A stretch of 64,000 bases of DNA from Halomonas eurihalina. Its GTDB lineage: Bacteria; Pseudomonadota; Gammaproteobacteria; Pseudomonadales; Halomonadaceae. A model generated the notes under the pieces. The model worked only from the letters and a program-made list of their open reading frames with translations, made no database searches and was not told where the DNA came from. Shown here piece after piece: positions 46,582 through 55,140 of this stretch (position 1 is its first letter; every line of letters starts with the position of its first letter). Position numbers and translations under genes: made by a program. The stretch covers positions 62,001 through 126,000 of the forward strand of contig NZ_VTPU01000008.1 in NCBI RefSeq assembly GCF_008274785.1, written 5' to 3'.

Positions 46582-47212
46582 TGCCCTTCCCCTCGCCCAG
46601 CCGCACGCGACACATCGGCACCGGTATATCCAGAGCCTGGTGCGTGGTCAGCACCACACTCCCCCCACCTCGCACATGAGCCGCCAGCCGCGCTTCCAGA
46701 TCGGCCACGCCCTCGCGGTCGATGGCGGTAAAGGGCTCGTCGAGCACCCATAGTGGGCGCGGCGTCAACTCGAGGCGTGCCAGCGCTACCCGCCGCTGCT
46801 GACCGGCGGAGAGCTGACCAGCGGGCAGATCTTCGAAGCCTCGCAGCCCCACCATTTCCAGGGCCGACATCCGTTGCGCCTCGGTGCCACCGGTACCGGC
46901 CATGGCCTGATACCAGGCCAGGTTCTCGAGCGGCGTCAAGGCCGCCTTGACGCCGGGAGCATGGCCGAGATACAGCAGACTGGCGAGAAAGTTCCGGTGA
47001 ACGCGTCGCAGCGGCGCGTCCCGCCAGAAAATTGAGCCCTCGTAATCCGCCAGTTGCCCGGACAGAATCTTGAGCAGGGTCGTCTTTCCGCTGCCGTTCG
47101 GCCCTTCGACACGCAGGATCTCACCACTGCGGATCTCCAGGTCGAGATCGCGAAACAGCCAGCGACCATCCCGCTCACAGGCCAGCTTTCGGGCTTGCAG
47201 ACGCAGGCTCAA
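46568..47212 (-). CDS. ccmA: Haem exporter ATP-binding protein CcmA
   Basis: ABC ATPase of the cytochrome c maturation system, 214 residues. Walker A is GPNGSGKTTLL, the signature is QLSAGQQRRVALARL, and Walker B is LWVLDEPFTAID. I start at the TTG at 47212 because GGAG lies 7 nt upstream and the family N terminus (SLRLQARKLACERDG) begins there; an in-frame ATG at 47269 adds residues not found in CcmA. It is the first gene of ccmABCDEFGHI, which runs tightly packed into smc. Confidence 0.92.
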   Translation of the reverse strand: MSLRLQARKLACERDGRWLFRDLDLEIRSGEILRVEGPNGSGKTTLLKILSGQLADYEGSIFWRDAPLRRVHRNFLASLLYLGHAPGVKAALTPLENLAWYQAMAGTGGTEAQRMSALEMVGLRGFEDLPAGQLSAGQQRRVALARLELTPRPLWVLDEPFTAIDREGVADLEARLAAHVRGGGSVVLTTHQALDIPVPMCRVRLGEGKGNVAS

Positions 47213-47336
47213 GGTACACTCCGAACCAGGGGAATCTGGCCAAAAACTGTACACGGAAAAGGTTTTCATCGCCAGTATACAAAGATACCGAAAAGATGAG
47301 CCCATGATGCTCGACGCCAGCGAGGGCAACCGACTC

Positions 47337-47364
47337 TTGCCAGATTCATATCGCCTGCTATGCT
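47337..47364 (+). promoter_or_regulatory. Sigma-70-like promoter of the UmuD-like gene
   Basis: TTGCCA (47337-47342) and TATGCT (47359-47364) with 16 bp between. The expected transcription start falls just before the LexA box. Confidence 0.55.
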
Positions 47365-47373
47365 GACCAAGTA

Positions 47374-47389
47374 CTGTATGAATCGACAG
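47374..47389. promoter_or_regulatory. LexA (SOS) box
   Basis: CTGTATGAATCGACAG, a perfect CTGT-N8-ACAG palindrome, extended by TA upstream as in the consensus TACTGTATATATATACAGTA. It sits about 10 bp downstream of the -10 box and 28 bp before the chosen start codon. Confidence 0.85.
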
Positions 47390-47416
47390 TCATCGCCAAC
47401 AGAGAGACGTCGCGCC

Positions 47417-47893
47417 ATGCCAAGTTCCACCGCACAAGCACAGTACCTGCTCCGCCAGCCCAATCTGCCCCTGGCCTCCTCCTGGTCGCCCATCGACGCC
47501 GATGAACTGGTGGAGATTCCCCTGCTCGGCCGTGTCTCGGCCGGCATGCCCATCGAGGCCTGCCTGGACGCCGGCAGCATCGAGGTGCCCACGCGCATGG
47601 TCAGGCGCAACACCTACGCCCTACGGGTGCACGGCAACTCCATGATCGATTGCAACATCTTCGACGGGGATGTGATTATCATCGAGCGTCGCGAAAGCGC
47701 CGAGAACGGCGAAACGGCGGTGGTGATGATCAATGATCAGGAGGTTACCCTGAAGAAGTTCTATATCGAGAAGTCCGGCGTGCGACTGCAACCGGCCAAC
47801 GAAGAGATGGCGCCCATCTATCTGCGCAACAGCGATATCCAAGTGCTGGGGCTGGTGATGGGTGTGGTGCGTCAGCCGGATCTGGCCGCCTGA
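47417..47893 (+). CDS. UmuD-like S24 family peptidase without DNA-binding domain
   Basis: LexA/UmuD-type self-cleaving protein of about 158 residues. The cleavage site Ala42-Gly43 lies in GRVSAGMPIEA, the nucleophile Ser75 in VHGNSMIDCNIFDGDVI, and the general-base Lys113 in QEVTLKKFY. The 33- and 38-residue spacings match LexA and UmuD. Only about 40 residues precede the cleavage site and none form a helix-turn-helix, so it is not a LexA repressor. In-frame ATGs at 47360 and 47378 lie before or inside the LexA box, so I use 47417. No umuC follows; instead yigZ is coupled by TGATG. It is predicted to be SOS-induced. Confidence 0.85.
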   Translation: MPSSTAQAQYLLRQPNLPLASSWSPIDADELVEIPLLGRVSAGMPIEACLDAGSIEVPTRMVRRNTYALRVHGNSMIDCNIFDGDVIIIERRESAENGETAVVMINDQEVTLKKFYIEKSGVRLQPANEEMAPIYLRNSDIQVLGLVMGVVRQPDLAA

Positions 47894-48519
47894 TGCGCTA
47901 CGCCGTTCCTGACCTCGCCGAGGGCGCCTGGCGCGAAACCGAGCTGGAAATCGAGCGCAGCCGCTTCATCACCTGGACCGCACACACCCCGGACGCGACC
48001 GCCTTCGAGGCCCTGCTGGCCGAGGCGCGTCGCGCCCATGCTGGCGCCAGCCACCATTGCAGCGCCTTCATCGCCGGCCCTCCCGGCGAACAGAACGCCA
48101 TCGGCTTCTCCGACGACGGCGAGCCCGGCGGCACCGCCGGTCGGCCCATGTTCCAGGTGCTGGAAGGCGCCGGGCTCGGGCAAGTCGGCTGCGTGGTCAT
48201 CCGTTATTTCGGCGGCATCAAGCTCGGCACGGGCGGCCTGGCGCGTGCCTACGCCCAAGCGGTCAGCGAGGCGCTCGACAGCCTGCCCAAACGCGAGGTC
48301 GTCGAACGCATGCCCTTGAGCCTGAGGGTCGACTTCGCCGGCGAAGCCGTGGCCCGCGCCTGGTGTAGCGCGCACGACATTCCTATCGAACACGCCGACT
48401 ACCAGGCCGACGGCGTGACGCTGACCCTCGGCTGGCCGAGCGATGTAGAGCGCGACCTCGAGCCACTCAATGCCCGGCTCAAGGGGCGAATGACGCTGCT
48501 CGAGCCTCTCCAGCAATAG
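47893..48519 (+). CDS. yigZ: YigZ/IMPACT family protein
   Basis: A 208-residue two-domain protein of the UPF0029/IMPACT family. The N-terminal domain has the signature SDDGEPGGTAGRPMFQVLEG and VVIRYFGGIKLGTGGLARAY. A ferredoxin-like C-terminal domain follows. The biochemical role in bacteria is unclear; the eukaryotic relative regulates Gcn2. The start overlaps the stop of the SOS-controlled S24 peptidase gene by one base, so it should be co-expressed with it. The last 41 bp overlap the 3' end of the convergent acyltransferase gene. Confidence 0.92.
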   Translation: MRYAVPDLAEGAWRETELEIERSRFITWTAHTPDATAFEALLAEARRAHAGASHHCSAFIAGPPGEQNAIGFSDDGEPGGTAGRPMFQVLEGAGLGQVGCVVIRYFGGIKLGTGGLARAYAQAVSEALDSLPKREVVERMPLSLRVDFAGEAVARAWCSAHDIPIEHADYQADGVTLTLGWPSDVERDLEPLNARLKGRMTLLEPLQQ

Positions 48520-50275
48520 CAGCCCGTTCCGCGTCCGCCTGCCGCGTGGCACCCTGCCGTGTCGTCGTGCCGATATAACGCGCTCGCTTCTCCGGCTTGA
48601 GCCGCGTGACGTCGACCACCACCAGGCCGTCGGTGCAGTAGCCGAAGCCGGCATCCACGCCAAAGGCCAGGAAGCGAGCCCCGCCAGGTTCGGCAACATC
48701 GATGTACTGCTTGTAGAGGGCCGGCACGCCGGCGCCCATCGTCTGAAGGGCATGGCGCAGGCGCCGGAAATCCTCCTTGGCATCGTCACCCCGTAGCAAC
48801 CGCTCCACTTCCTGCTGCCCGGCCCGCGACAGTCGGTAGGGAGCCCGGGGCCGGATCCGGGTCTCGCCGTCGCCATGGTAATGCTGGTAGTAGCCCACCA
48901 GCAGCTCCTTGGCCAACGGCGGCATCAGGTTGGGAATGGTCACCGGCCCGAACAGCCAGCGCACCTCGGGGTGCTCGCGCAGGTAGGCCCCCAGGCCGAC
49001 CCAGAGATAATCCAGGCTGCGCCGCCCCCAGTAGCGCGGCTGCACGAAACTGCGCCCCAGCTCCAGGCCATGACGCCACTGCTCCCAGGGCGCCTGCTCG
49101 AGCTGGAAGATCGTCGAGCTATAGAGCCCTTCCGGGCCATGACGATCGAGGATCGCGCCGACCTCGCCCAGCCGATAGGCGCCGGCGATCTCCAGATCCT
49201 GTTCGTCCCACAGGATCAAGTGGCGATAGTGGTTGTCGAAGTCGTCCAGATCGCGCTTGTTGCCGGTTCCCTCACCGACGCGGCGAAAGGTGATCTCGCG
49301 TAGACGACCAATTTCACGCATCACCGCCGAGTCGGGCCGGCTATCGAACAGCAGGATCCGCTTGCCATCCGCCGTCTCGCCCAGGCGACACGCCTCGCGC
49401 AATTCCTCGCGCAGACGCTGGCGGCTCTCCGGCCGGGCGATGCCGGTCTCGCTGACGAACACGCCCTTGCGGCCACGTCCCAGTCGATACACATGCTTGC
49501 GCAACAGCTTCAGCTTGACCGGCGTGGTCAGGTCGTCACGATCGAAGCGTTCCAGCGGAATCAAGCCGCCCACGCGCAGGGCGATCTGACGATCGCGCTG
49601 ACGGAACATCTCGCTGGGCAACATCAGGGTCCCGAGCGGTGCGCTCAGCGATGCCAGGCTGTAGAAGCGCGAAGAATTGCGACCGCCCACGTGCACCGGC
49701 AGGATCGGCGAATTGGTGCGCCGCGCCGCATGCAGAAAGCCCGACAACCACTTGCCGTCGCGAATCCCGGCAGGGCCGGCCCGCGACACCTCGCCGGAGG
49801 GGAAGACGATCACCGCCCGATCCTCCTCCAGTGCGCCGATCATGCGTTCCAGGCTGCGCCGAAAGCCCTTCCGCGACAGGTTGTCCACCGGCAGCATCAC
49901 TTCGCGCAACGGCTCGATCTGCAGCAAGAGGTCATTGGCCAGGATCCGCACATCGGGACGCAGCTCGGCCACCATCTTGATCAGGGCCAGGCCATCCAGA
50001 GCCCCCATGGGGTGATTCGCCACGATCACCACCCGGCCGGTGGCGGGAATGTTGTCGCGATCCCGGGACGACAGAGTGTAGCCGAACCGGAAATAATCGA
50101 AGACCTGGTCGATGAATTCGAGCCAGCCCAGTCGCCCATAGCGGGCCAGGAAGGCGTTAACGTCACGCTCGTGCACCAGCCGGCGCAGGCCGGCAACCAG
50201 CGGCCTGCGCATCCAGGCAGGCCAGGCCGCGATGCGGGGGGACTTGCCCAGCAGGGCACTTTCGATATCGATCAT
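48479..50275 (-). CDS. Fused PlsC-type / GNAT-type acyltransferase (OlsF-like)
   Basis: Bifunctional protein of 598 residues. The N-terminal half is a lysophospholipid acyltransferase domain with the catalytic motif VIVANHPMGALDGLAL (His88, Asp94) and VIVFPSGEVSRAG. The C-terminal half (from about 300) resembles the OlsB/haemolysin-type N-acyltransferase: LRLREITFRRVGEGTGN-like, then HLILWDEQDLEIAGAYRLG. The same fusion in OlsF makes ornithine lipids, with O-acylation in the N-terminal part and N-acylation in the C-terminal part. Such lipids replace phospholipids under phosphate limitation. The reaction here is inferred from domain order. It is single-gene, between the oad terminator and yigZ. 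Confidence 0.82.
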   Translation of the reverse strand: MIDIESALLGKSPRIAAWPAWMRRPLVAGLRRLVHERDVNAFLARYGRLGWLEFIDQVFDYFRFGYTLSSRDRDNIPATGRVVIVANHPMGALDGLALIKMVAELRPDVRILANDLLLQIEPLREVMLPVDNLSRKGFRRSLERMIGALEEDRAVIVFPSGEVSRAGPAGIRDGKWLSGFLHAARRTNSPILPVHVGGRNSSRFYSLASLSAPLGTLMLPSEMFRQRDRQIALRVGGLIPLERFDRDDLTTPVKLKLLRKHVYRLGRGRKGVFVSETGIARPESRQRLREELREACRLGETADGKRILLFDSRPDSAVMREIGRLREITFRRVGEGTGNKRDLDDFDNHYRHLILWDEQDLEIAGAYRLGEVGAILDRHGPEGLYSSTIFQLEQAPWEQWRHGLELGRSFVQPRYWGRRSLDYLWVGLGAYLREHPEVRWLFGPVTIPNLMPPLAKELLVGYYQHYHGDGETRIRPRAPYRLSRAGQQEVERLLRGDDAKEDFRRLRHALQTMGAGVPALYKQYIDVAEPGGARFLAFGVDAGFGYCTDGLVVVDVTRLKPEKRARYIGTTTRQGATRQADAERAAIAGEARAASFAP

Positions 50276-50362
50276 CCGACACTCGCTCCAGTCGGGCGCC
50301 GCAGCGCCGATGCCTCAAGGCTAGGAGCGGAAGATGACAGGAGGATGGCGTCCCCAGAACGC

Positions 50363-50390
50363 GATACGGCGCCCCTCGAGGCGCCGTATC
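50363..50390 (-). terminator. Terminator of the oad operon
   Basis: A perfect 11-bp stem (50363-50373 with 50380-50390) and a 6-nt loop, 34 bp after the oadB stop. The downstream T-run is weak. Confidence 0.6.
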
Positions 50391-50424
50391 ATCATCGTGG
50401 CAGGAAAAGGTGCGTCATGAAGGG

Positions 50425-51750
50425 TCAGCCGAGATACTTGATCATCACCCCGGCGGCCACTGCCGAACCGATGACGCCGGCCACATTGGGCCCCATGGCA
50501 TGCATCAGCAGGAAGTTGTGGGGGTTGGATTCCAGCCCCACCTTGTTGGAGACCCGCGCCGCCATGGGCACCGCCGAGACCCCGGCGGAGCCGATCAGTG
50601 GATTGATCGACTGCTTGCTGACCGCATTGAGCAGCTTGGCCATAAGAACACCGCAGGCGGTGCCGATGGCAAAGGCCACCATCCCGAGCGCCAGGATGCC
50701 CAGCGTCTCCAGCGCCAGGAAGCGATCCGCCATCAGCTTGGAACCTACCGAAAGCCCGAGGAAGATGGTCACGGTGTTGATCAGGGCATTCTGAGCGGTA
50801 TCGGAGAGCCGCTCCACCACACCGCACTCGCGCATCAGGTTACCGAAGCAGAACATCCCCAGCAGGGGCGCGGCATCCGGCAGGAAGAGCACAACCAGGA
50901 TCAGCAGCGCCAGCGGAAAGACGATCTTCTCCAGCTTGGACACCGGCCGCAGCTGGGTCATGGTGATCTCGCGCTCCCGGGTCGAGGTCAGCGCCCGCAT
51001 GATCGGCGGCTGAATCAGCGGAACCAGTGCCATGTAGGAATAGGATGCCACGGCAATGGCCCCCAGCAGCTCCGGCGCCAGCAGACTCGAAACATAGATC
51101 GAGGTCGGCCCGTCGGCACCGCCGATGATGCCGATGGCAGCGGCCTGCTTGAGCGAGAAATCCATCACGCCCATCGCCGAGAGCCCCACCGCGCCGAGTA
51201 GCGTGGCGAAGATGCCGAACTGGGCGGCGGCCCCCAGGAAGAGGGTGCGCGGATTGGCCAGCAGCGGACCGAAGTCGGTCATCGCGCCAACACCCATGAA
51301 GATCACCAACGGCGCCACGCCGGAGGCAATAGCCACGCTGTAGAACTGATGCAGCATGCCGGGGGCATAACCGGCATCGGCAGCCGCGTCATTGGCGGCG
51401 CGCACCAGTGCCGGCGAAGTGTCGCCGTGCAGCGTCTCGGTCAATAGATGCCGCGCACTCTCGATTCCGGCGGCCGGGTCCAGTGTCATTCCGAGCGCCG
51501 AGGCCAAGCGCTCGAGTACCTGAGGACCGGCCTGGTGGGCAGCCTGCTCGGCGGCCGACAGGGCCAACCCCGCCTCGGGGATATTGGCCAGGATGCCACC
51601 GAAGCCGATCGGCACCAGCAACAGCGGCTCGAACTTCTTGTTGATCGCCAGGTAGAGCAGCACCAGCCCGACCAGGATCATCACACCCTGGCCCCAGCCC
51701 AGGTTGTAGAGCCCGGAGCCGTGCCACAGGGTCAATAGCTTGTCTGTCAT
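50425..51750 (-). CDS. oadB: Na+-translocating oxaloacetate decarboxylase beta subunit
   Basis: Membrane subunit that decarboxylates carboxybiotin and pumps sodium outwards, 441 residues with about ten hydrophobic helices. Family motifs visible are [25 protein letters not shown] (first ion-site loop), [18 protein letters not shown], and the late [20 protein letters not shown] hydrophilic insert near 60-130 is present. It starts 32 bp after oadA, the last gene of oadGAB. With the 2HCT carrier it can conserve energy from citrate or malate catabolism. Confidence 0.95.
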   Translation of the reverse strand: MTDKLLTLWHGSGLYNLGWGQGVMILVGLVLLYLAINKKFEPLLLVPIGFGGILANIPEAGLALSAAEQAAHQAGPQVLERLASALGMTLDPAAGIESARHLLTETLHGDTSPALVRAANDAAADAGYAPGMLHQFYSVAIASGVAPLVIFMGVGAMTDFGPLLANPRTLFLGAAAQFGIFATLLGAVGLSAMGVMDFSLKQAAAIGIIGGADGPTSIYVSSLLAPELLGAIAVASYSYMALVPLIQPPIMRALTSTREREITMTQLRPVSKLEKIVFPLALLILVVLFLPDAAPLLGMFCFGNLMRECGVVERLSDTAQNALINTVTIFLGLSVGSKLMADRFLALETLGILALGMVAFAIGTACGVLMAKLLNAVSKQSINPLIGSAGVSAVPMAARVSNKVGLESNPHNFLLMHAMGPNVAGVIGSAVAAGVMIKYLG

Positions 51751-51782
51751 GAATCCATCCTTGATGAAGCGCCGAAGGCTTT

Positions 51783-53597
51783 CTAGAGAACGATCAGTTC
51801 GTCGCCCACGGCCACGCTGTCACCTTCGCTGACCTTGATCTCCGAAACAGTGCCGGCACTGGCGGCACGCACTTCGGTCTCCATCTTCATGGCCTCGAGG
51901 ATGATCACCACATCGCCCTCGGCGACGCTGTCGCCCGGCTTGACGTTGACCTTGAAGATGTTGCCCGCCAGGGGTGCCGTGATGGCCTCGCCCGAGGAAG
52001 CGGCCGGCGCCGACGGTGCCTGAGGGGGCGCGGCCTGCTCCTGCACACGGTCGATCTCACCGCCCTCGGCGACCTCGACCACATAGGTCTTGCCGTTGAC
52101 CTTGACGGTATAGGTCTCGGGATCGGTCGACTCGGCGGCCGGCGCCTGGGCCTTCGCCGGCGGCGTGGTCGTCGGAGCGGCGCCACGTTCCGGTGCCTGA
52201 GGCGCCGGCTCGAAGGCCTCGGGATCGTCGCGATTGGCGAGGAACTTCAGGCCGATCTGCGGGAAGAGCGCATAGGTCAGCACGTCATCGATACGCTGCT
52301 CGCCCTCGGCCAGGCGGATGCTGTCTTCGCTGGCCTTGCTCGTCAGTTCCTCGGAAAGCCGCTCCATCTCCGGTGACAGGCGATCCGCCGGACGTTCGGT
52401 GATGGGCTCGGCGCCTTCGAGAACGCGTGCCTGGAGCTCCTGGTCGAAGGCGGCGGGCGCGGCGCCATACTCGCCCTTGAGCAGGGCCTGCACTTCCTTG
52501 GAGATGGACTTGTAGCGCTCACCCATCATCACGTTCATCACCGCCTGGGTGCCGACGATCTGCGAGGTCGGCGTCACCAGGGGGATGTAGCCCAGATCCT
52601 CGCGTACCCGGGGAATCTCGGTCAGGACGTCGTCGAGCTTGTCGCCGGCTCCCTGCTCCTTGAGCTGGCCCTCCATGTTGGTCAGCATGCCGCCCGGCAC
52701 CTGCGCCACCAGAATCCGCGAGTCGATGCCCTTGAGCGCCCCCTCGAAGGCGGCGTACTTCTTGCGCACCTCGCGGAAATAGCCGGCAATATCCTCGAGC
52801 AGTTCGAGGTCGAGCCCGGTATCGCGCTCGGTGCCCTTGAGGATGGCCACCAGCGACTCGGTCGGGCTGTGACCGTAGGTCATCGACATCGAGGAAATGG
52901 CGGTATCGACGTTGTCGACCCCCGCTTCCACTGCCTTGAGCGCAGTGGCCGTGGACATGCCGGTGGTGGCGTGACAGTGCAAGTGGATGGGAATGTCCAG
53001 CGCCTTCTTCAGGCGCGACACCAGCTCGAAGGCATCGTAGGGCGTAAGCAGGCCCGCCATGTCCTTGATCGCCAGGGAATCGGCGCCCATGTCGGCGATG
53101 GAACGCGCCAGCTCGACCCAGCTTTCCATGGTATGGACCGGGCTCACGGTATAGGAAATGGTGCCCTGGGCATGGCCTTCATTGGCTCGCACGGCCCGGA
53201 TGGCGCGCTCCAGGTTGCGCGGGTCGTTCATGGCATCGAAGACACGAAACACATCGACCCCGTTGGTCTTGGCCCGCTCGACGAAACGATCGACCACGTC
53301 GTCGGCGTAGTGACGATAGCCGAGCAGGTTCTGGCCCCGCAGCAGCATCTGCTGGGGCGTATTGGGCATGGCCTCTTTCAACGCCCGTATCCGCTCCCAC
53401 GGATCCTCACCGAGGTAGCGGATACAGGCGTCGAAGGTCGCACCACCCCAGGATTCCAGCGACCGGAAACCGACACGATCGAGCTTCTCGGCAATCGGTA
53501 ACATGTCGTCCAGGCGCAGGCGCGTGGCAAACAGCGACTGATGGGCATCGCGCAACACTACATCGGTGATGCCGAGCGGGCGGGCGTTTTCATTCAT
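51783..53597 (-). CDS. oadA: Oxaloacetate decarboxylase alpha subunit
   Basis: Carboxyltransferase that moves CO2 from oxaloacetate to biotin, 604 residues. The N-terminal TIM-barrel has [16 protein letters not shown] and the metal-ligand segment [13 protein letters not shown]. The C-terminal biotin domain carries Lys571 in [10 protein letters not shown], after an Ala/Pro-rich flexible linker. I use the ATG at 53597 (AAGGAAA upstream); the frame extends to 53636. Same operon as oadG and oadB. A pyruvate carboxylase B subunit is the alternative, but oadB and oadG beside it settle the role. Confidence 0.95.
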   Translation of the reverse strand: MNENARPLGITDVVLRDAHQSLFATRLRLDDMLPIAEKLDRVGFRSLESWGGATFDACIRYLGEDPWERIRALKEAMPNTPQQMLLRGQNLLGYRHYADDVVDRFVERAKTNGVDVFRVFDAMNDPRNLERAIRAVRANEGHAQGTISYTVSPVHTMESWVELARSIADMGADSLAIKDMAGLLTPYDAFELVSRLKKALDIPIHLHCHATTGMSTATALKAVEAGVDNVDTAISSMSMTYGHSPTESLVAILKGTERDTGLDLELLEDIAGYFREVRKKYAAFEGALKGIDSRILVAQVPGGMLTNMEGQLKEQGAGDKLDDVLTEIPRVREDLGYIPLVTPTSQIVGTQAVMNVMMGERYKSISKEVQALLKGEYGAAPAAFDQELQARVLEGAEPITERPADRLSPEMERLSEELTSKASEDSIRLAEGEQRIDDVLTYALFPQIGLKFLANRDDPEAFEPAPQAPERGAAPTTTPPAKAQAPAAESTDPETYTVKVNGKTYVVEVAEGGEIDRVQEQAAPPQAPSAPAASSGEAITAPLAGNIFKVNVKPGDSVAEGDVVIILEAMKMETEVRAASAGTVSEIKVSEGDSVAVGDELIVL

Positions 53598-53671
53598 GCG
53601 GGTTTCCTTATCGTTGTATCTGAAATGAGTCGTCATGAAACGAAGGGCAAGGAAAGCGATTCCCTTATCGC

Positions 53672-53923
53672 TCAGCGTCGGTGACGACGGCGATGGCGGT
53701 GCACGGCGGCGCTGATCGCGGCCATGACGTCATCATCGCGAGCTGCAGCCGACCGACCTGAGGTCGACGAAGGATGGGCCGGCACCGGCTCCGGGAAATA
53801 TCGCCCGATGACCCAGGACATCAGGGTCGTGGTAATCACCAGAACGGTCAGGAAGACGAATACGAACCCCATGCCGAGCCCCATCAGGGCAAAGCCCTCG
53901 TTCAATAACTGCGTATCCTGCAT
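53672..53923 (-). CDS. oadG: Oxaloacetate decarboxylase gamma subunit
   Basis: Small membrane subunit of 83 residues that assembles OadA with OadB. It has a single N-terminal TM ([20 protein letters not shown]) and a C-terminal tail ending in a His/Arg cluster (HRHRRRHRR) of the kind that binds zinc in Klebsiella OadG. The ATG at 53923 has AGGAG 8 nt upstream; the longer frame to 54001 has no signal. First gene of the operon, divergent from dus. Confidence 0.9.
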   Translation of the reverse strand: MQDTQLLNEGFALMGLGMGFVFVFLTVLVITTTLMSWVIGRYFPEPVPAHPSSTSGRSAAARDDDVMAAISAAVHRHRRRHRR

Positions 53924-54008
53924 GCGGTCTGCTCCTCGTTCGCGCCGCCATCCGGATATGCCGATGACGAACACATGAATGCTGAGGCTATAACCTGCCA
54001 ACCTCGCA

Positions 54009-55121
54009 ATGAATTACAATGACGCCATGGTGGAAGTCGACGTTGTTAATTTACTACATGATGGTCGTATCGGCCTAGCCCCCATGGAAGGGGTCATCGA
54101 TGCCGCGACACGCGACCTGCTGACCCGCACCGCCGGCATCGACTGGACGGTGACCGAATTCGTGCGCGTGGTGGACGCTCGCCTGCCGCCGCGTGTCTTC
54201 CTTCGTCACTGCCCTGAACTGGCCGCTGGACCTCCCTGCACACCCAGCGGCGCCCCCGTGCACCTGCAGTTGCTGGGCTCGGATCCCGCGGCTCTAGCGG
54301 CCAACGCACGCCAGGCGCTCGCGCTCGGCGCGACGAGTCTCGATCTCAACTTTGGCTGCCCCGCCAAACTGGTCAACCGACACGACGGGGGCGCTTCCAT
54401 GTTGCGCACCCCGTGGCGTCTGCGCACTGCCGTCAGCGCCGTCCACGACGCCGTGGGCGACGCCATTCCGGTAACGGCCAAGATCCGCCTGGGATTCGCC
54501 GATCGACGCCTGGCACTGGACTGCGCCCGCGCCACCGAGGACGGCGGCGCCAGCCAACTGGTGGTTCACGCCCGCACCCGCAACGAGGGCTATCGCCCAC
54601 CGGCGCACTGGGAGTGGATCGGCCGCATTCGCCACCGACTGTCGATCCCGGTGATCGCAAACGGCGACATCTGGACTCTCGAGGATTACTGGAAGGCCCG
54701 CACCCTCTCGGGCTGCCGCGATGTCATGCTCGGTCGCGGCGCCCTGGCCGACCCCGGCCTGGCACCCCGCATCCGCCATTGGCAGGGTACCGGCGAACAC
54801 CTTCCCCCGACTCCCTGGTCCGATAAGGCCAGTCTACTGCTCGAATATGCTGCAATGCAGCGTAGCATACTTTCACAGAAAGCCGTGGTGGCTCGACTAA
54901 AGCAGTGGATGAACCACATGCGCGGACGAGATCCCGAAGCGGCACGCTGCTTCCAGGCCCTGCGGCGCATCACGGATCTGGATGATTTCCTGGCGGGACT
55001 ACGGGCCTCGGCGACGTCAGAAGAACCGGACCCGATAGGGCAAGCATCCATGGCAACGAGGCACGAGCCAATGGCCCGCGCCTCGCATGGTTCAGACAGT
55101 GAAGAGGCCCTTCACGCCTGA
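54009..55121 (+). CDS. dusC: tRNA-dihydrouridine synthase, DusC type
   Basis: Flavoenzyme that reduces a uridine of tRNA to dihydrouridine (U16 for DusC). The FMN-binding start IGLAPMEGVID (21-31), the catalytic Cys117 in NFGCPAKLVNRHDGG, and VHARTRNEGYRPPAHWEWI are all DusC-like. The 370-residue length exceeds E. coli DusC (315) because of a short hydrophilic C-terminal extension and possibly the N terminus. The ATGs at 54009 and 54027 are both possible and neither has a good ribosome site. It ends 5 bp from the convergent RND gene, with a 15-bp tandem duplication covering both stops. Confidence 0.92.
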   Translation: MNYNDAMVEVDVVNLLHDGRIGLAPMEGVIDAATRDLLTRTAGIDWTVTEFVRVVDARLPPRVFLRHCPELAAGPPCTPSGAPVHLQLLGSDPAALAANARQALALGATSLDLNFGCPAKLVNRHDGGASMLRTPWRLRTAVSAVHDAVGDAIPVTAKIRLGFADRRLALDCARATEDGGASQLVVHARTRNEGYRPPAHWEWIGRIRHRLSIPVIANGDIWTLEDYWKARTLSGCRDVMLGRGALADPGLAPRIRHWQGTGEHLPPTPWSDKASLLLEYAAMQRSILSQKAVVARLKQWMNHMRGRDPEAARCFQALRRITDLDDFLAGLRASATSEEPDPIGQASMATRHEPMARASHGSDSEEALHA

Positions 55122-55140
55122 TAGCTTCACGCTTGATAGC
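55111..55140. repeat. 15-bp tandem duplication across the dusC and RND gene stops
   Basis: TTCACGCCTGATAGC followed by TTCACGCTTGATAGC, one mismatch. The first copy holds the dusC stop and the second, read on the other strand, holds the RND stop. Confidence 0.9.

Noticed and set aside
47360..47416. Longer starts of the S24 peptidase at 47360 and 47378
   Set aside because: The first lies in the -10 box and the second inside the LexA box, so both would be upstream of or at the transcription start.
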